The position numbers and the translations under genes were made by a program. A stretch of 64,000 nucleotides of DNA from Furcasterigmium furcatum (taxonomy: Eukaryota; Ascomycota; Sordariomycetes; Glomerellales; Plectosphaerellaceae), in contig BCIA01000002.1 in NCBI GenBank assembly GCA_001599815.1, forward strand, positions 806,001 to 870,000, written 5' to 3'. Of this stretch, positions 33,739 to 44,673 are shown piece by piece; within the stretch, counting starts at the first letter, position 1, and each line of letters begins with the position of its first letter. Below the pieces are notes generated by a model. That model saw only the letters and a list, made by a program, of their open reading frames with translations. It made no database searches and was not told the origin of the DNA.

Positions 33739-35042
33739 CTACCCTCGCGGGTCTGCAAATGCAGCCAGCGCTCTCGCCGCCGCTTTACTCTTATCGCCCT
33801 CGACCTTCACCTTGGCCACCTTGAGGAGACCTCCTTTTACTGCGGGAATAAACACTGCATCGCTTCCGTCTTGAGCAGCAGTGAAGGTCGAGCTGACCCC
33901 CCGACCTGCAGGTGAGCTGCCCGTGCTCTGCTCGGAGTGGTCGAACCAAGTAATGGTCCCCGTGGCTTCCTCTCCGTCAGAGGAGGCCTCTACTGCTTCC
34001 ACCTCCTCAAAGATGACCCTCTTCTTTTTCCCGTCCCTCGTCCGGGCTTCTGTCCACAGGGGCCCGAGGACACGCAGATATCGAACGAAATCACCGGCGC
34101 TCCATTCGCTCCATTGGATCTGGCGGTCTGATTTCACGAGTTTCGGGGCGTGGCTGATGCCCGAACCGTCAACGACTTCATTTTGGTGGACAGGCTGATG
34201 AGGCGGGACGTGGACTCCATCCCGCAGTCCTTGGACGAGCATTTCCGCCGCTACCGGGGTGACGAGGTCATGGAGATCCTGGAGAGTGGCGTTCTCCGGC
34301 ACAAGCAGGCCTGGCTGTGGTGTTTGGGCGAGAATCGTGCCGTGATCGAACTTGGACTCGTGCAGAGTCTGGAGGGTCACGCCGGTGTACTGTCGATTCT
34401 GCAGTAGCGTATGATGCAAAGGCGCCGGACCTCGGAAGCTGATGTTGTCAGAAACGTCCCTGATACTGTCTTGAGCCATCCGACTCAACTCACTCTGGTA
34501 GCAGGGATGGGTGGAGGTTGAGCCCGCCGTACTTGGCGAGTCTCAGCAGCCTGGGCGGGACGAGGAGACCGAAGGAGACGGCGATGATGAGGTTGACATC
34601 AAATGAGGGCTCCATCAAGTCAGCAGAGGTACAATGAGGCAAGTTCAGTGCGACTTACCGCCCAGCCCGTGAAAGTGTTGAGCTCATGCATCGGCAGTCC
34701 GAGCTCCTGAGCTGTCGACTTGATGGGGACTGCAACTTGTCAGTCGACTGCTTCCGCTTGGGGTCGTTCGAGCTCACCTTCACGAATAGTCTTCATCCCA
34801 CGGCCTGTAGGCTTCCCGGGTCTGAGCACCACATCTAGCGACTTTATGAGGCTGTCATTTTGCGAGTGTTCTTTGTGAAGTGCCCGTAATGCTGCGATGC
34901 TGAACTCGTCAGATCCGCAGAACAATATCCGCAGGGGGTCTGATTTCTTCTGCGGTCGATAGCATGTTGTTGAGAATCCCGCCCGTTGCTCAGGCCCTAG
35001 TCCTCTCAAGTATAGCCTCGCTCTTAACAATCGGGGAGGCAT
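33739..35042 (-). CDS. FMT1: Mitochondrial methionyl-tRNA formyltransferase
   Basis: Four exons: 35042-34778, 34729-34659, 34609-34494 and 34438-33739, giving 383 aa. The N-terminus MPPRLLRARLYLRGLGPEQR is arginine-rich and lacks acids, a typical mitochondrial presequence. The formyltransferase domain starts ILFCGSDEFSIAALRAL, with RPGKPTGRGMK in the loop that contacts tRNA. The catalytic Asn-His-Asp set lies in LNLHPSLLPDFRGPAPLHH, built across the last intron. The C-terminal domain follows (APKLVKSDRQIQWSEWSAGD). The enzyme formylates the initiator methionyl-tRNA for mitochondrial translation. Introns have GTGAGC, GTAAGT and GTGAGT donors. Confidence 0.92.
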
Positions 35043-35098
35043 GGTCGGGGTTTGATGACATGGTTGTCTTGTCAAGAAGCAATCATTCGACACTGGCG

Positions 35099-35118
35099 GG
35101 TCGCGTGTCAACGCGACC
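35099..35118. promoter_or_regulatory. Perfect inverted repeat with ACGCGA cores upstream of FMT1
   Basis: GGTCGCGT at 35099-35106 is followed by a 4-bp spacer and its exact inverse complement ACGCGACC at 35111-35118. It lies 57-76 bp before the FMT1 start in the 230-bp gap to the next gene. It may be a site for a dimeric factor or a hairpin in the leader. The function is inference. Confidence 0.45.
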
Positions 35119-35273
35119 TTGTGTTCTGCTCGGTAATGGAATATGCATTGGGGCATATGCGTAAAGCGAAGGACCTGCTCGCCCGCCACCCCCTATTTCG
35201 ACCACGGCACTCAATCACGCTGTGAAGCTCTCGTGATGTCAAGAAACGGTTCAAATGGTTTAAGGTCATCAAC

Positions 35274-36521
35274 TCATGTGTCGTTTCTATCCTCGACGGC
35301 CCATTCGCAGGCGACGACCCAGCGGCCTTGGCCATCGAGTGTCACCTCCCACACGGGCTGAGATACCACCACAACACTTCCCACCTCCACGGCGGCCTTT
35401 CTCGCGAGCCCTGTGAGCTTTCCCTCTCCGGCGAGCATGATCCTCAGAGTTGGTTGCAGGACCTCCCCCCTATCATCCCCCTCATTCCGGACCCGAGATA
35501 TCCACCGTGCCTGGACCAGATACATCCTGTTCCCAGGACGGACCTCGTCAATGACGATGCGCATCACCGCATCAGGCGGCCGATCGTGCCCCGTCCAACC
35601 CCTAACATCGGCAAGCCACGACTGCATCTCGGCAGCCAAGCCGCCATGAACGTACTTCGCCCCGCGTCTCTGCGGCGAGAAAGCCTCCGGCAAGCCATCG
35701 GGGACCGTTTCCTCCTTCTCCGTCGGCATGAAGCGAGGAGCTCGCCGAAACGTCGGCTGCTGGGCATCCGGATCGCGACGATCCTCGTGGTCCGATAGCT
35801 CCATGTCCTCGTCCCAGCTCTGCACAAGGGGCGATTCTGGCGCGTCCAGAAGCATCTCGTCCCCTTCAGGTTCCGGCCCGGAGGACATTCTTCTGATCGA
35901 TGGCGAGATCATCACCTCCTCGTCGACTGCACCGTCATCTCCTATGTAGCTCTCATGTTGGCTGTCTTCGTCCGACTCGTCATCCCGTACGGATGACAGC
36001 TCCATCCGCCTCCTCTTCGGCGTCGGCCCATCGCGCTCGTATTCTTCACCTATGCTATCGGCGATGATAGACTGGCTTTCCGGGCCGGCATCGTTCCCAG
36101 TTTCACGGCCAACAGACTCGCGCGCATCCTCCTTGGCTATCGGCACGGGGCTCGAGGCCGCCGTCGGGCTGCTATCGAGCACATCGTCGTGGATCGGCTC
36201 CCGCTGCTTCCGCTGTGTTGACCTGACCGACCCCGGAAGGAGGAAGCCCTGAGTCGACAAGGGCGGTCTCGGTGTGTGCGCCGAGGACGCCGGTGCGAAC
36301 CGTGGGGTCGTCAGGAATCGCTGGCTGCTGCCGCTGCCCGTGCCGCCGGAAGTCTGGAACTGCCGCGGCGCGGGCGTCTCTTGCTGCGAGGCGGCGGGAG
36401 CTCTTCTCGAGAGGAGGAATCTTCGGGGATCTGGCGTCTGGGAAAGCTCGAATGTTAGTATGGCGGGCGAAATCGAAGACTGGGTGGTAAGTACCGAAGG
36501 TGGTGGTGCGCCCGGCGTCAT
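35274..36521 (-). CDS. Unrecognised, probably nuclear protein between FMT1 and MRC1
   Basis: A single exon of 415 aa from the ATG at 36521 (MTPGAPPPSVLTTQSSISPA). The N-terminal 270 residues are disordered, with Pro/Ser/Thr-rich sequence and then acidic blocks (ESDEDSQHESYIGDDGAVDEE). A basic cluster TPKRRRMEL could be a nuclear localisation signal. The C-terminal 140 residues look folded: KYVHGGLAAEMQSWLADVRGW, AVMRIVIDEVRPGNRMYLVQ, and then alternating strands to VWEVTLDGQGRWVVACEWAV. That strand pattern could be an OB-like barrel, which is a guess. The gene lies 440 bp downstream of MRC1 in the same orientation. A TCGCGT core lies about 130 bp upstream of the start. Confidence 0.75.
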   Translation of the reverse strand: MTPGAPPPSVLTTQSSISPAILTFELSQTPDPRRFLLSRRAPAASQQETPAPRQFQTSGGTGSGSSQRFLTTPRFAPASSAHTPRPPLSTQGFLLPGSVRSTQRKQREPIHDDVLDSSPTAASSPVPIAKEDARESVGRETGNDAGPESQSIIADSIGEEYERDGPTPKRRRMELSSVRDDESDEDSQHESYIGDDGAVDEEVMISPSIRRMSSGPEPEGDEMLLDAPESPLVQSWDEDMELSDHEDRRDPDAQQPTFRRAPRFMPTEKEETVPDGLPEAFSPQRRGAKYVHGGLAAEMQSWLADVRGWTGHDRPPDAVMRIVIDEVRPGNRMYLVQARWISRVRNEGDDRGEVLQPTLRIMLAGEGKLTGLARKAAVEVGSVVVVSQPVWEVTLDGQGRWVVACEWAVEDRNDT

Positions 36522-36961
36522 GGCAGATTTCTGGTGATCATTGCAGCGCTTCCTGGTCCAGTCGAATGAGTGCCGGAACTATTGATGCTCAATTCGGTGG
36601 CATTTCGTCGTACTCATATCTGATGGTTTGGCGAGAGCCGTTGGTGTCGCGTCAATGCAGGCAGGCACGCGCTGAATGATGACCCCCCACTGATGAGGTC
36701 ATCAAGCCCCGCAAACTACGAGACATCCCTTTGCCTCTATATTCATTATGTGCATCATTCAGGGGCACCACCACCCCCTGACACCCCAGCGCCGTCGACA
36801 AACATATCAGCTCCAATATCAAGGGAAATAGTTCCGTGAAATTTATCATAAACGGTCATGTTAGAGCAAATACCCGCCCATCAAAATCAGCCCGCAGGGC
36901 AACGCCATATCCCGAAAACGCCATGATCTCCAGCCCTATGCCAGACAAAGACCTTGCAGAA
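36522..36961. other. Intergenic region between MRC1 and the unrecognised nuclear-protein gene
   Basis: It serves as MRC1 3' flank and promoter of the downstream minus-strand gene. TCGCGT at 36647-36652 is a partial MCB-like core. No other feature is seen. Confidence 0.5.
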
Positions 36962-39900
36962 TCACTCAAACTTGCCGGCACCAAACAATCCACCCACGGC
37001 CCGTCCTCTCCTCTCGGCGCCCTTCCATTTCTTCGCCTCTCTCCTCTTCTCATTCTCCTGCAGCGCCGCCCTGCGCTCCGTCTCCCTCGCCAAAGCACTG
37101 ACGCCTGACTTCTTGCCCGCCGTTCTCTTGATCTTGGCCTCATCACCAAAGCGGCTTGCAGAAGTTGAGGTGCCAGTGCTGCTACTGCTTGTCGCGCTGG
37201 CGAGCGAGTTTGTCGTCGCACGGCGCAGGAGAGCAGGCACCTTGAAACCGGTGGACCCTGTGCCGGAGGGCATGGCGAAAGCTAGTTTGGAGGTTGCCGA
37301 CAGGTTTGATGACGACTGACGCTTGAGGGACATGCGGTCGATAATGGCCGGCTTCGCAGCTGTCCGTTGAGGATTCTTGCCAGGGCTTGCGTTCTCCTTG
37401 TTGCTGTGGGATGTGGATGGTCGAGGGTTCTCGTCGTCCATCTCGCCATCCGAGCCGACTTCGGTGGCGGGGATGATCAACGCGTTGGGCTCTTCAAGGA
37501 GGCTTGAAACAGACTCCCGGATTTCGCTGATGTTGGAGGGCTTCTTGCCGTTCTTTGTGCGACGTTCGTTCGCCGGCCGGCGGTTCGTGGCAGTCGATGG
37601 GCCGAATTGCCTGCCGGCGGTAGCATTAGGCTGGCTATCCGGCACGGTCTGGTCTTGAGATGCCGTCTGAGACTCTTCCGTGTCCATCGGCTCGGGTCCG
37701 ATGTCCAGGAAGTCCATCTCATCGTCACTCTCGCGATCCTCCAGTGTCCGCATGAACGCCTGGTTGCCAGGCTTCTCGGCGATCTTCTTGATGCGCTCGT
37801 CGGCGAAAAGCGCCTTCTGCATCTTGGCGAATTGACGGCGCTTCATGCGGCGACGGGCTTCACCACCGTCATCCGAGTCGGACAGGTCGTAGTCAGCGCC
37901 CCTCTTTCTGCGTAAAGCTCCGCTGGTGATGTCGTGGAACAGCTTGTCGACCATCTGCTCATCTCGAGCCCGCTCACGATCACTACAACCTTGTCAGCTA
38001 GGGATCTTTAACAAGAGTCAGTGGCACTCACGCGTAAAGAGCAGCGATCTTGCGCTCGTCATCGGGATGACCGCCTTCGTCATCGATCATCTCCTTAACC
38101 GAGGCGACATCGTCCTCATCACTGTCGTCTTCGCCATCGGCACCGCCCAGGCCCGCGTACTCATCCTCAGACTCTTCGGCCTGCTCTTCGAACATGCCCT
38201 TCGCCTTGCTCTTCTTCTTGTTGTACTCGGCTTTGTCCTTCCGCTTCTTGTCCTTTCTCGCGGCATCTGCCATGATGCCGAACGCAGTGTTGGTGGTCGG
38301 AAGGTCGTCTTGGGCAAAGCTGGCTGGGACCTCAGCAGTTGACGCAGGCCCCTCGGGAATGCTTTCGATCTTCCTGCGGAGCTTTCCTCGGCGAACAAGC
38401 GGCGAATCCTGGACACCATCTTCACCTGCTTGATCGTGCACAGCTGTCTGAGCCGTGGAAGCAGGTGGCTCGATGAAACGTTCTCTGAGAGGAGTGTAAT
38501 CTCCAAGACCGCCATCCTGGGATGCCTCGAAAGACATTTGCGTAGCGTTCAAGTCGTCAGAGTCTCGCAACAGGCTGTCGAAGCCATGCATCTGAGATTG
38601 AGTGTAGTGGAGCTGGACACCCTGGGTTTCTTCAGCCTGCGTGGGAGCTTTTTGGGTGTCACCGCCTTGGCTATCGAGGATCATGTCATCGCCAGCCTGT
38701 GTGTCGTCCTGAGACATGTTGTCGAAGTTGGGGAAGCCGCCGAAAGAAGGCATCGGCGACTGCATTGAGGCGCCACTCGCCGGTCCGGCCTGGCTATCGT
38801 CCATCGTGCCCGCAAAGATCTGGGTGAGCCCAAGCCCCGCAGGTCCGGCAACAGGCAAGCCGGGGATGAAGTTCTTCCTTGCGGAACGAAGAACAGAAGT
38901 CGGGGCCGCAGGAGACTTGGTGTTGGGTGCTGCTGGCGAATCGAAAACGGTGGTTTTGGGCTTGGGAGTCGCCTCGATGATGGCGTCTTCATCTTCGTCG
39001 TCCGAGATGATTTGGACGTGTTTCTTGGGACGCCGCACGTTCCTCATGGGCAGCTCGGCCTCCTCGTCAGAGTCCTTGTCCTCTCCATTTGACTCGGCGT
39101 CATCCTCGCTCGCTTCCTGGTCGATGAGGGAGTCGGCGTTCTTCTCGGCATCTGAAGCATCGTCGGCCTCGGCATTCTCATCCTCAGAGCCAGAAAGCTC
39201 GAGCTCCTCATTCTCAGCGTCCGCCTGGCCTTCATCGGACCCTTCGTAGTCGTCGTCATCGTCGCTGTCGTCCCAGGCGAGGGGGTCGAGCTCGCCGTTC
39301 TTGATCTTGTTGCGCCTCTCTTCCTTGGCGGCTTCCCTTTCTCGCTCCATGATCTCTTCGACCTCCTTGCGTGCCTTGGAAACGATGTCCTCGACATCCT
39401 GCATCTCCCTTTCGCGCTCTTCTTCCGTCTGGACGACGATGCCCTTGGCCTTGAGCATCTCCATACGGCGCTCTCGCTCCAACTTTGCCTGTTGTCGGGC
39501 GCGCTGGTGAAGCATGGCCTGAAGTTCGCCTGGAGTCATCGTCGACCTGTCGCCCTTGGCTCTCGAGCTTTTGCCCGGAGACTTGACCTGAGCCAACATC
39601 CGCAGTGCATGGAGTGAGTTTGTCTCCTTGGCCTGCTTCTCGGGAATCCTGTCGAAGACAGCATCAAGCTTATTCTTCCGCGTGGTAGTGATTTCAAGCT
39701 CATCATCGGAGCCGAGGCCGGCGAGGTTGGCTGAGATCTGAGGCAGCTTAACACGGAATTGGCGCTTGGGCTTGACCTTCGTCTCAGTCAGCTTCGGGGG
39801 GGAGTCGATGGCTTTCCCCTTGCCCTTGTCGATCTTGGCTTGTGTCGCTGTGGGAAGGACTTCATCGAGAGCCTGCAGCTCTTCGTCTTCATCCGCAGGA

Positions 39901-40943
39901 GGTGCAACCTGCGTGCTTTCAGTCTCCTTAGGGGCCGTGTCCACGGGAGGTGAGCTGGGAGGGGTTTCAGCATCTCTCATCTCAACATCTGAATGCGGCG
40001 CTGAGGCGGGGCTTGTAGGTCGGCTCGAGCTGGCAGTCTTCTCCACAGGGGCAGCATCGGTGCTGGGGCCTGTTCGGAAGTTGAAGCGCTCGAACAGACT
40101 TGCTTTCGAAATCTTCTTCCTCGTCTTGGCTTCGTGAGCAAGCTGCATGTTTCGGGCCATCCTCTGGGTCTCCCTGTTCATCTCCTCGATGGCTTTCTTG
40201 CCGGCTTTCCTGGTGGGACGAGCACCCTGTGTGAGCTTCAGGCCGCCCTCGTCATCGGTGATGCCAGAAGCGTTGCCATCATCGTCCTCAAGAATCTGTG
40301 CATCGAGCTCGGCCTGGCGGGCCAGTCGTTCTTGCCTCTTTTCCTCCTCTTCGGCTTCCCGTGCGAGTCTTTCGGCGCGCTTACGCTCGACGAGAGCTTT
40401 GAATCGGTCGTTCTTGAGGGTAGGAAACTCCTGGTCGGAGTCTGAATTGTCTGCGTTGCCGACTTGGGTCTGTGCAGGGGGAGGACTCGACACGAAGAGA
40501 CCGGGAGTCGTCTTTGCAGAGGGAGATTGAGGTGGCAGCGTCACGGTGTCGCGAGCTTGCCGTTGCTTCAGTCGGCGAGGAGCAACCGGCAGGTCGTTGT
40601 CGTCCTCGGCGTCCTCCTGCGAGGCATCTTGTGTGGTGTTTTGGGTCTGTGGGCTCGAAGGAGACAGACTTGTCCTGTTGTTTGAAGGGCCTCCCTGCAT
40701 GCGCGCAGCCAGGCGACCGCGTGGTCGAATGTCATCTTCGGAGTCGGCGTCTGACGCGATCTCAGTTTGTGTATTGGTCGGAGGGGGTGTCCTCTTGCGT
40801 CGTTGAACGGGCAATGGTTCGTCATCCTCCTCCTCGGAGCTGGTGTCCATGGCGGCGAGACGAGCCTCCATGCGGGACTTGGGCGAGAGGAGCAGGTTCG
40901 GCTCGGGGCTGCCGCCGGGCGATGGTGATCGCGACGCAGCCAT
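36962..40943 (-). CDS. MRC1: Mrc1/Claspin-type mediator of the replication checkpoint
   Basis: Two exons, 40943-38032 and 37982-36962, giving 1310 aa. The protein is long, acidic and largely disordered, with many charged coiled-coil stretches (ERKRAERLAREAEEEEKRQERLAR). SQ and TQ sites cluster twice: near residues 115-135 (QTQNTTQDASQ) and around 730-800 (DTQAGD, GGDTQKAPTQAEETQG, HYTQSQMHG). These are potential ATR/Mec1 targets. The MRC1-like domain follows across the intron (GGHPDDERKIAALYADRERA, then MVDKLFHDITSGALRRKRG). Mrc1 travels with the replisome and relays stalled-fork signals to the checkpoint kinase. The intron has a GTGAGT donor and a GCTGAC branch site. An ACGCGT box lies about 195 bp upstream. 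Confidence 0.93.
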
Positions 40944-41634
40944 TGTGTGTAGTGCTGTTGGGAAACACGCTGAAAAACTGAATGAATCTAACAATTCGAA
41001 AAGAACATTGGTAGAATGAGGTGCTGTGTAGCAAGCTAGAGGTACGGACTAGCTTGGATGCTTCGGAGAGAAGTGTGGTGGTGGAAGTAAACGGCCGACG
41101 GTGTAAGTGGATGGAGCTTGTGTTAAGTCGGACGGGACGCGTCGACGCGACGTGTTGGTGAGGTGGCGGGGGTCGCGTTAAGCTCCCTGTAAACCCGGGC
41201 GCGCTCGCTGAACAGACTCGAGGGCCCACTAAAATTGTCCAGTCGATGCACCGTCCGCGCCCGGTGCCCCACAGTGTCCCGTCACCTCTCAACTCATCAT
41301 TCAGCGCAAGAAGTGCTACACCTCACAAAAGTACAGTACATGGCCAATTCAGCGATGCTACAACCAGATAGGTCTTCTTAAAAGAGGCATGTCGGTCTTC
41401 CGAAGCCAAGTGAGAGCTCATCTCAATAGTCTGAGCCTCGACCCGCGGCACTCGTTTTTCGCTCAATGATCATGACGCAGTGAGTCGTGAGTTTGAGAAC
41501 CTGGGAGCATCCATTCAATTCTTGTATGCACAGGGTATCCAGCATCTTCATCCACCGCTTCAGTCGTATGCCACATGTCGCTGCCTCGAAGCCATTCGGA
41601 GCATCGCGGAACCTTCCCCGCTTACACTTCAACC
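40944..41634. other. Intergenic region between MRC1 and the PLC-X-like gene
   Basis: It holds the MRC1 promoter, with an MCB box annotated separately, and the 3' flank of the PLC-X-like gene. A single sequence resembling the 31-bp repeat (ATCTCAATAGTCTGAGCC) starts at 41419; one diverged copy could be chance. Confidence 0.45.
41137..41150. promoter_or_regulatory. MCB box upstream of MRC1
   Basis: ACGCGT at 41137-41142 is followed by ACGCGA at 41145-41150, roughly 195-207 bp before the MRC1 ATG at 40943. ACGCGT is the MBF core of G1/S genes. Together with the pair at the dCMP deaminase gene this suggests shared S-phase control, which is inferred and not shown. Confidence 0.5.
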
Positions 41635-42625
41635 TCAGATTCCATTAATGTGGTTCTGCGTCCTCATGGCATCTCCGACATCGATCCAATCCAACTATGA
41701 TAGCGTTAGTATACGGAAACACCATACAGGCTAGTTGCAATGAGACATACCAGAATGACGTTCGCTGTCTTCCCCCACTGAGACCTGCACAGCTCGACCT
41801 GGGCGTTGATAGAGTTGAACGAGTTCGTCTGCGGCGCCCTGATCTGGTCGGGGATCTTGATCCCCACGAATGGGATCTCGATGTTGAGGAAGTGGTTGAT
41901 CATCATCATGAGCTGGTCTGCGTTGCCGTTGGACGGGCGGTCCATGTTGCACCGCGGGAAGCGGGAGTCTGTCTCTCCGAATGGGGTCTCCCAGTAATAG
42001 TCCCATTGCGGGAGGATGTAGTCCGCGGCGTTCGTGTCGGCGCCAGAGTCTATGTCGTGTTCCCCGTTAGTTCCTGTGCCACATCACACCAATGTTCCAG
42101 TATCAAGGGCGCCATACCCAGGAAGACGACCAGCCGCTTGCCGTCGTTGATGAGCTGCTGCAGAGTCGGCCACTGGTTCTTCGCCAGCCTGCGGCCGGGT
42201 CGGAAGGCGTGCTGGTCCAGCCCGGTGCTCTCGAAGGCCTCCCTGAACTTGGCGATAGGCAGGCGGTCGTTGTTAGTGATGAGCAGCGCCACGACTTCGT
42301 TGGGGTTCCTGTCGAGCCAGTCTCCGACCTCGTTCAGGTAGTTCTCAATGGGGCCGACGTCCAGGAGGAAGCAGGAGCTGTGGCACATCTGGGGGTGTCC
42401 TCTCCAGTCCTGCGTCCTGGCCTGGAGAAATCGGACGCCCATGTTAAGCTGCGATGTCGCCGAGACATACTGGTTGTGGGACGGACCCGTGCCGACAAAG
42501 GCAGAGTTGTGGGAGCCGACCATGGTCACTTCAGAAAACCTCCTGCCGCAGAGATCATTGTGGCCGTTGCAGGCTGCGGCGACGAGGCCGGCAAAGCCCA
42601 GGGAGAAGAGAGTCGAGAAGAGCAT
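41635..42625 (-). CDS. Secreted PLC-X (PI-PLC-like phosphodiesterase) domain protein
   Basis: Three exons: 42625-42118, 42049-41751 and 41694-41635, giving 288 aa. The last exon has only 20 codons and supplies the family ending LDWIDVGDAMRTQNHINGI. It is supported by a GTATGT donor and a perfect TACTAAC branch site. MLFSTLFSLGFAGLVAAAC is a signal peptide. The PLC-like TIM barrel begins EVTMVGSHNSAFVG with the first active-site His. RFLQARTQDW and MCHSSCFLLDVGPIENYL follow with the second. Fungal members are extracellular, and many lack the PLC-Y half and are uncharacterised. Paired cysteines fit a secreted protein. Confidence 0.88.
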
Positions 42626-43768
42626 ATTGTACTGGCGGATCGATCCTCAGCGAGTATAGGAGAGGGCTAAGGAGAGAAGAGGTCTCTAAGCATCACGGCG
42701 AGAGTCTGGTGGAGGTCCTCTTGAGTTATAACCCTCCAAGCCATGTCGACTTCACCCTTGCGATTCTGGAACATGGGTCAGCCCTCCACGCCGCGCGAAC
42801 AAATGGGGAAGGACACAGCGGTTCACTGTTTCTCGCGCATTGAAAATGAGGTCGAATGGGCATGGCAACCTGACAGTTGAGAACTTCGGAGCGGCCCAGG
42901 CTTGGCCAGGGGGTCGGAGGATCACAAAGCCCCAGGGCATGGTGATCCCTCGTTGGTCCTGCGCCACCCGGAGGCATGTGAACTCAGCGCGAGCCAGGGG
43001 CGGGAGGTGCCTGGCTAACATGCCGTGGCCCCATGATTGGATCAACCGCGATCTTGGGGAGATGGACAGGGTGACATTGCCTGTCGAATGGATTCGCCTG
43101 CCTCGCATGTGCTCCTTGGGGCCGCATGGACGCCCCCGTTTGACTGCCGGGCCGCTGACTCGCATCGACGGCGGACCGATACGCCTCTTTGCCGCGGATT
43201 GGCGATCTGCGGGGTCTTGCCGCTCTCCCTTCGCATTTCGGTGGGTTTTCTGAGAGAAGAAGGAAAGATGAGTGCGAGGCCTCACAGACGAGCTCGTCTT
43301 GACGGAGACCACTGGCAGCGAGGATGCTGAGATGGATGATTGAGATGAAACATTGGACTGAACAGGCGCAAAACATCCCGAACCACTGAAGTCCCTGGAG
43401 CGGGAAGACGGTGCCCATTGGTCCTGCAGTCACAGCACCAATAGCCGCTAGAACAGCGCTAGCGTTGAGCACCAGACCTCGACTGCCTTTCCCATCTGGC
43501 AGCTTCAGGGGCGGGGAAAGTGTCGACTGAACACCACTCGGAGACGGCCCATGATCAACATGCTCTCCTCTGTCTCTCCCGTCGCACACGTGCCGGACCC
43601 CACTGACCATATGCCTGTCACCAAGGTCCTCGAGCTCTTAACTGCGTGATACCCTTGAGCACCTCTCCGCACTCATTGCTACCACCTTCTTCTTTCGACC
43701 CTGACGACCCGATGGTCTGCCAAGCTTGATCCTCGGTCGGCCCGTTCATGCTGGCCTGCAAGCTTCCA
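42626..43768. other. Intergenic region between PLC-X-like gene and hypothetical gene
   Basis: It carries the promoter of the PLC-X-like gene. A minus-strand frame at 42984-43610 has a hydrophobic patch but no domain, signal or splice support and was not called. No repeats were seen. Confidence 0.45.
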
Positions 43769-44311
43769 TTAGGATGTCGAAGAACCAGCATCAGCGTCCT
43801 CCTTGGGGCCCAAAGGGCCTTGCAGGTTGTGGTCTGATCTGATGACAATAGGGCACCGCGGCGTCGTCGGATCCCGTCGTTCTCTGCGCTTCGCAGGCGA
43901 CATGATGTCGAGACTGCCTCCCCGCGCCAAGACACGCCTCTTCCCATCCTCCCGCTTCTCCGCCCTGAGCGGCGCCGGCAGGATTCCCGGGGGAGGGTTG
44001 AACCACTGCTCCTGCGGGATCTTGGTCCCATCAATGCCGCGGAATCTCCTCTCGGTCTCCGCGTCGTACGGGAGACGGTCGAGGAACCCTTTGATGTGGC
44101 GCGGCTCCAGCGGCGCAGCCCCGAGGACCTTTCGGTCAGCGGTCAACGAGCGCAGGACACCATCCTTGCCAACGTCGAATACCCCCAAGGGGTCGACGTC
44201 CATGCTGCCGGACATGTTCATGAATTCAACGATGGCCTGCTTGCGCTCCGGGGCGAGATCAGCAGGCACGAACTCCGGCTCGGGCGGGCTGCTTGAGGTT
44301 TCCGCGGACAT
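43769..44311 (-). CDS. Hypothetical protein, 180 aa
   Basis: A single exon from the ATG at 44311 (MSAETSSSPPEPEFVPADLA) to TAA at 43769. It reads as a small fungal protein with a short helical part (PERKQAIVEFMNMSGSMDVD), a core VFDVGKDGVLRSLTADRKVLG and LEPRHIKGFLDRLPYDAETE, and a basic C-terminal tail (SPAKRRERRDPTTPR). No known domain is recognised. Gene status rests on coding-like composition and a sensible start only. Confidence 0.5.
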   Translation of the reverse strand: MSAETSSSPPEPEFVPADLAPERKQAIVEFMNMSGSMDVDPLGVFDVGKDGVLRSLTADRKVLGAAPLEPRHIKGFLDRLPYDAETERRFRGIDGTKIPQEQWFNPPPGILPAPLRAEKREDGKRRVLARGGSLDIMSPAKRRERRDPTTPRCPIVIRSDHNLQGPLGPKEDADAGSSTS

Positions 44312-44673
44312 GGGGAGTGCTTGAGATGGATTGACACATGAAGTTGGTCGTGGTATCAAACTCTCAGGGTCCGCTGGATATATATACTTGTACGTGGCGA
44401 TGATCACCAGGATCCCTGCAGAATATTAGGCAGAAGTAGGCAGCTTACCAACTTACATAGATGCATTAACGTAGAGGCAGCGAAAACTAGGCAATGGGAG
44501 CGAAGGTTGCCTGTTGAACCCCGCCCACGAAACATGACTCCAAAGGCATCACCGCTGATCTCATCTCGGCCGCCTGATGTTCGCCTCATCCCCAGAACCA
44601 CCGTCTTGGTCATCTCCGGATCCTGCGCTCTCAGACGAACCACCACTTTCCTCCTCGTCGCTCAGAAAAGCTG

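Noticed and set aside
42984..43610. A 208-codon minus-strand frame with a hydrophobic patch
   Set aside because: There is no ATG-linked signal or domain, and no splice sites extend it.
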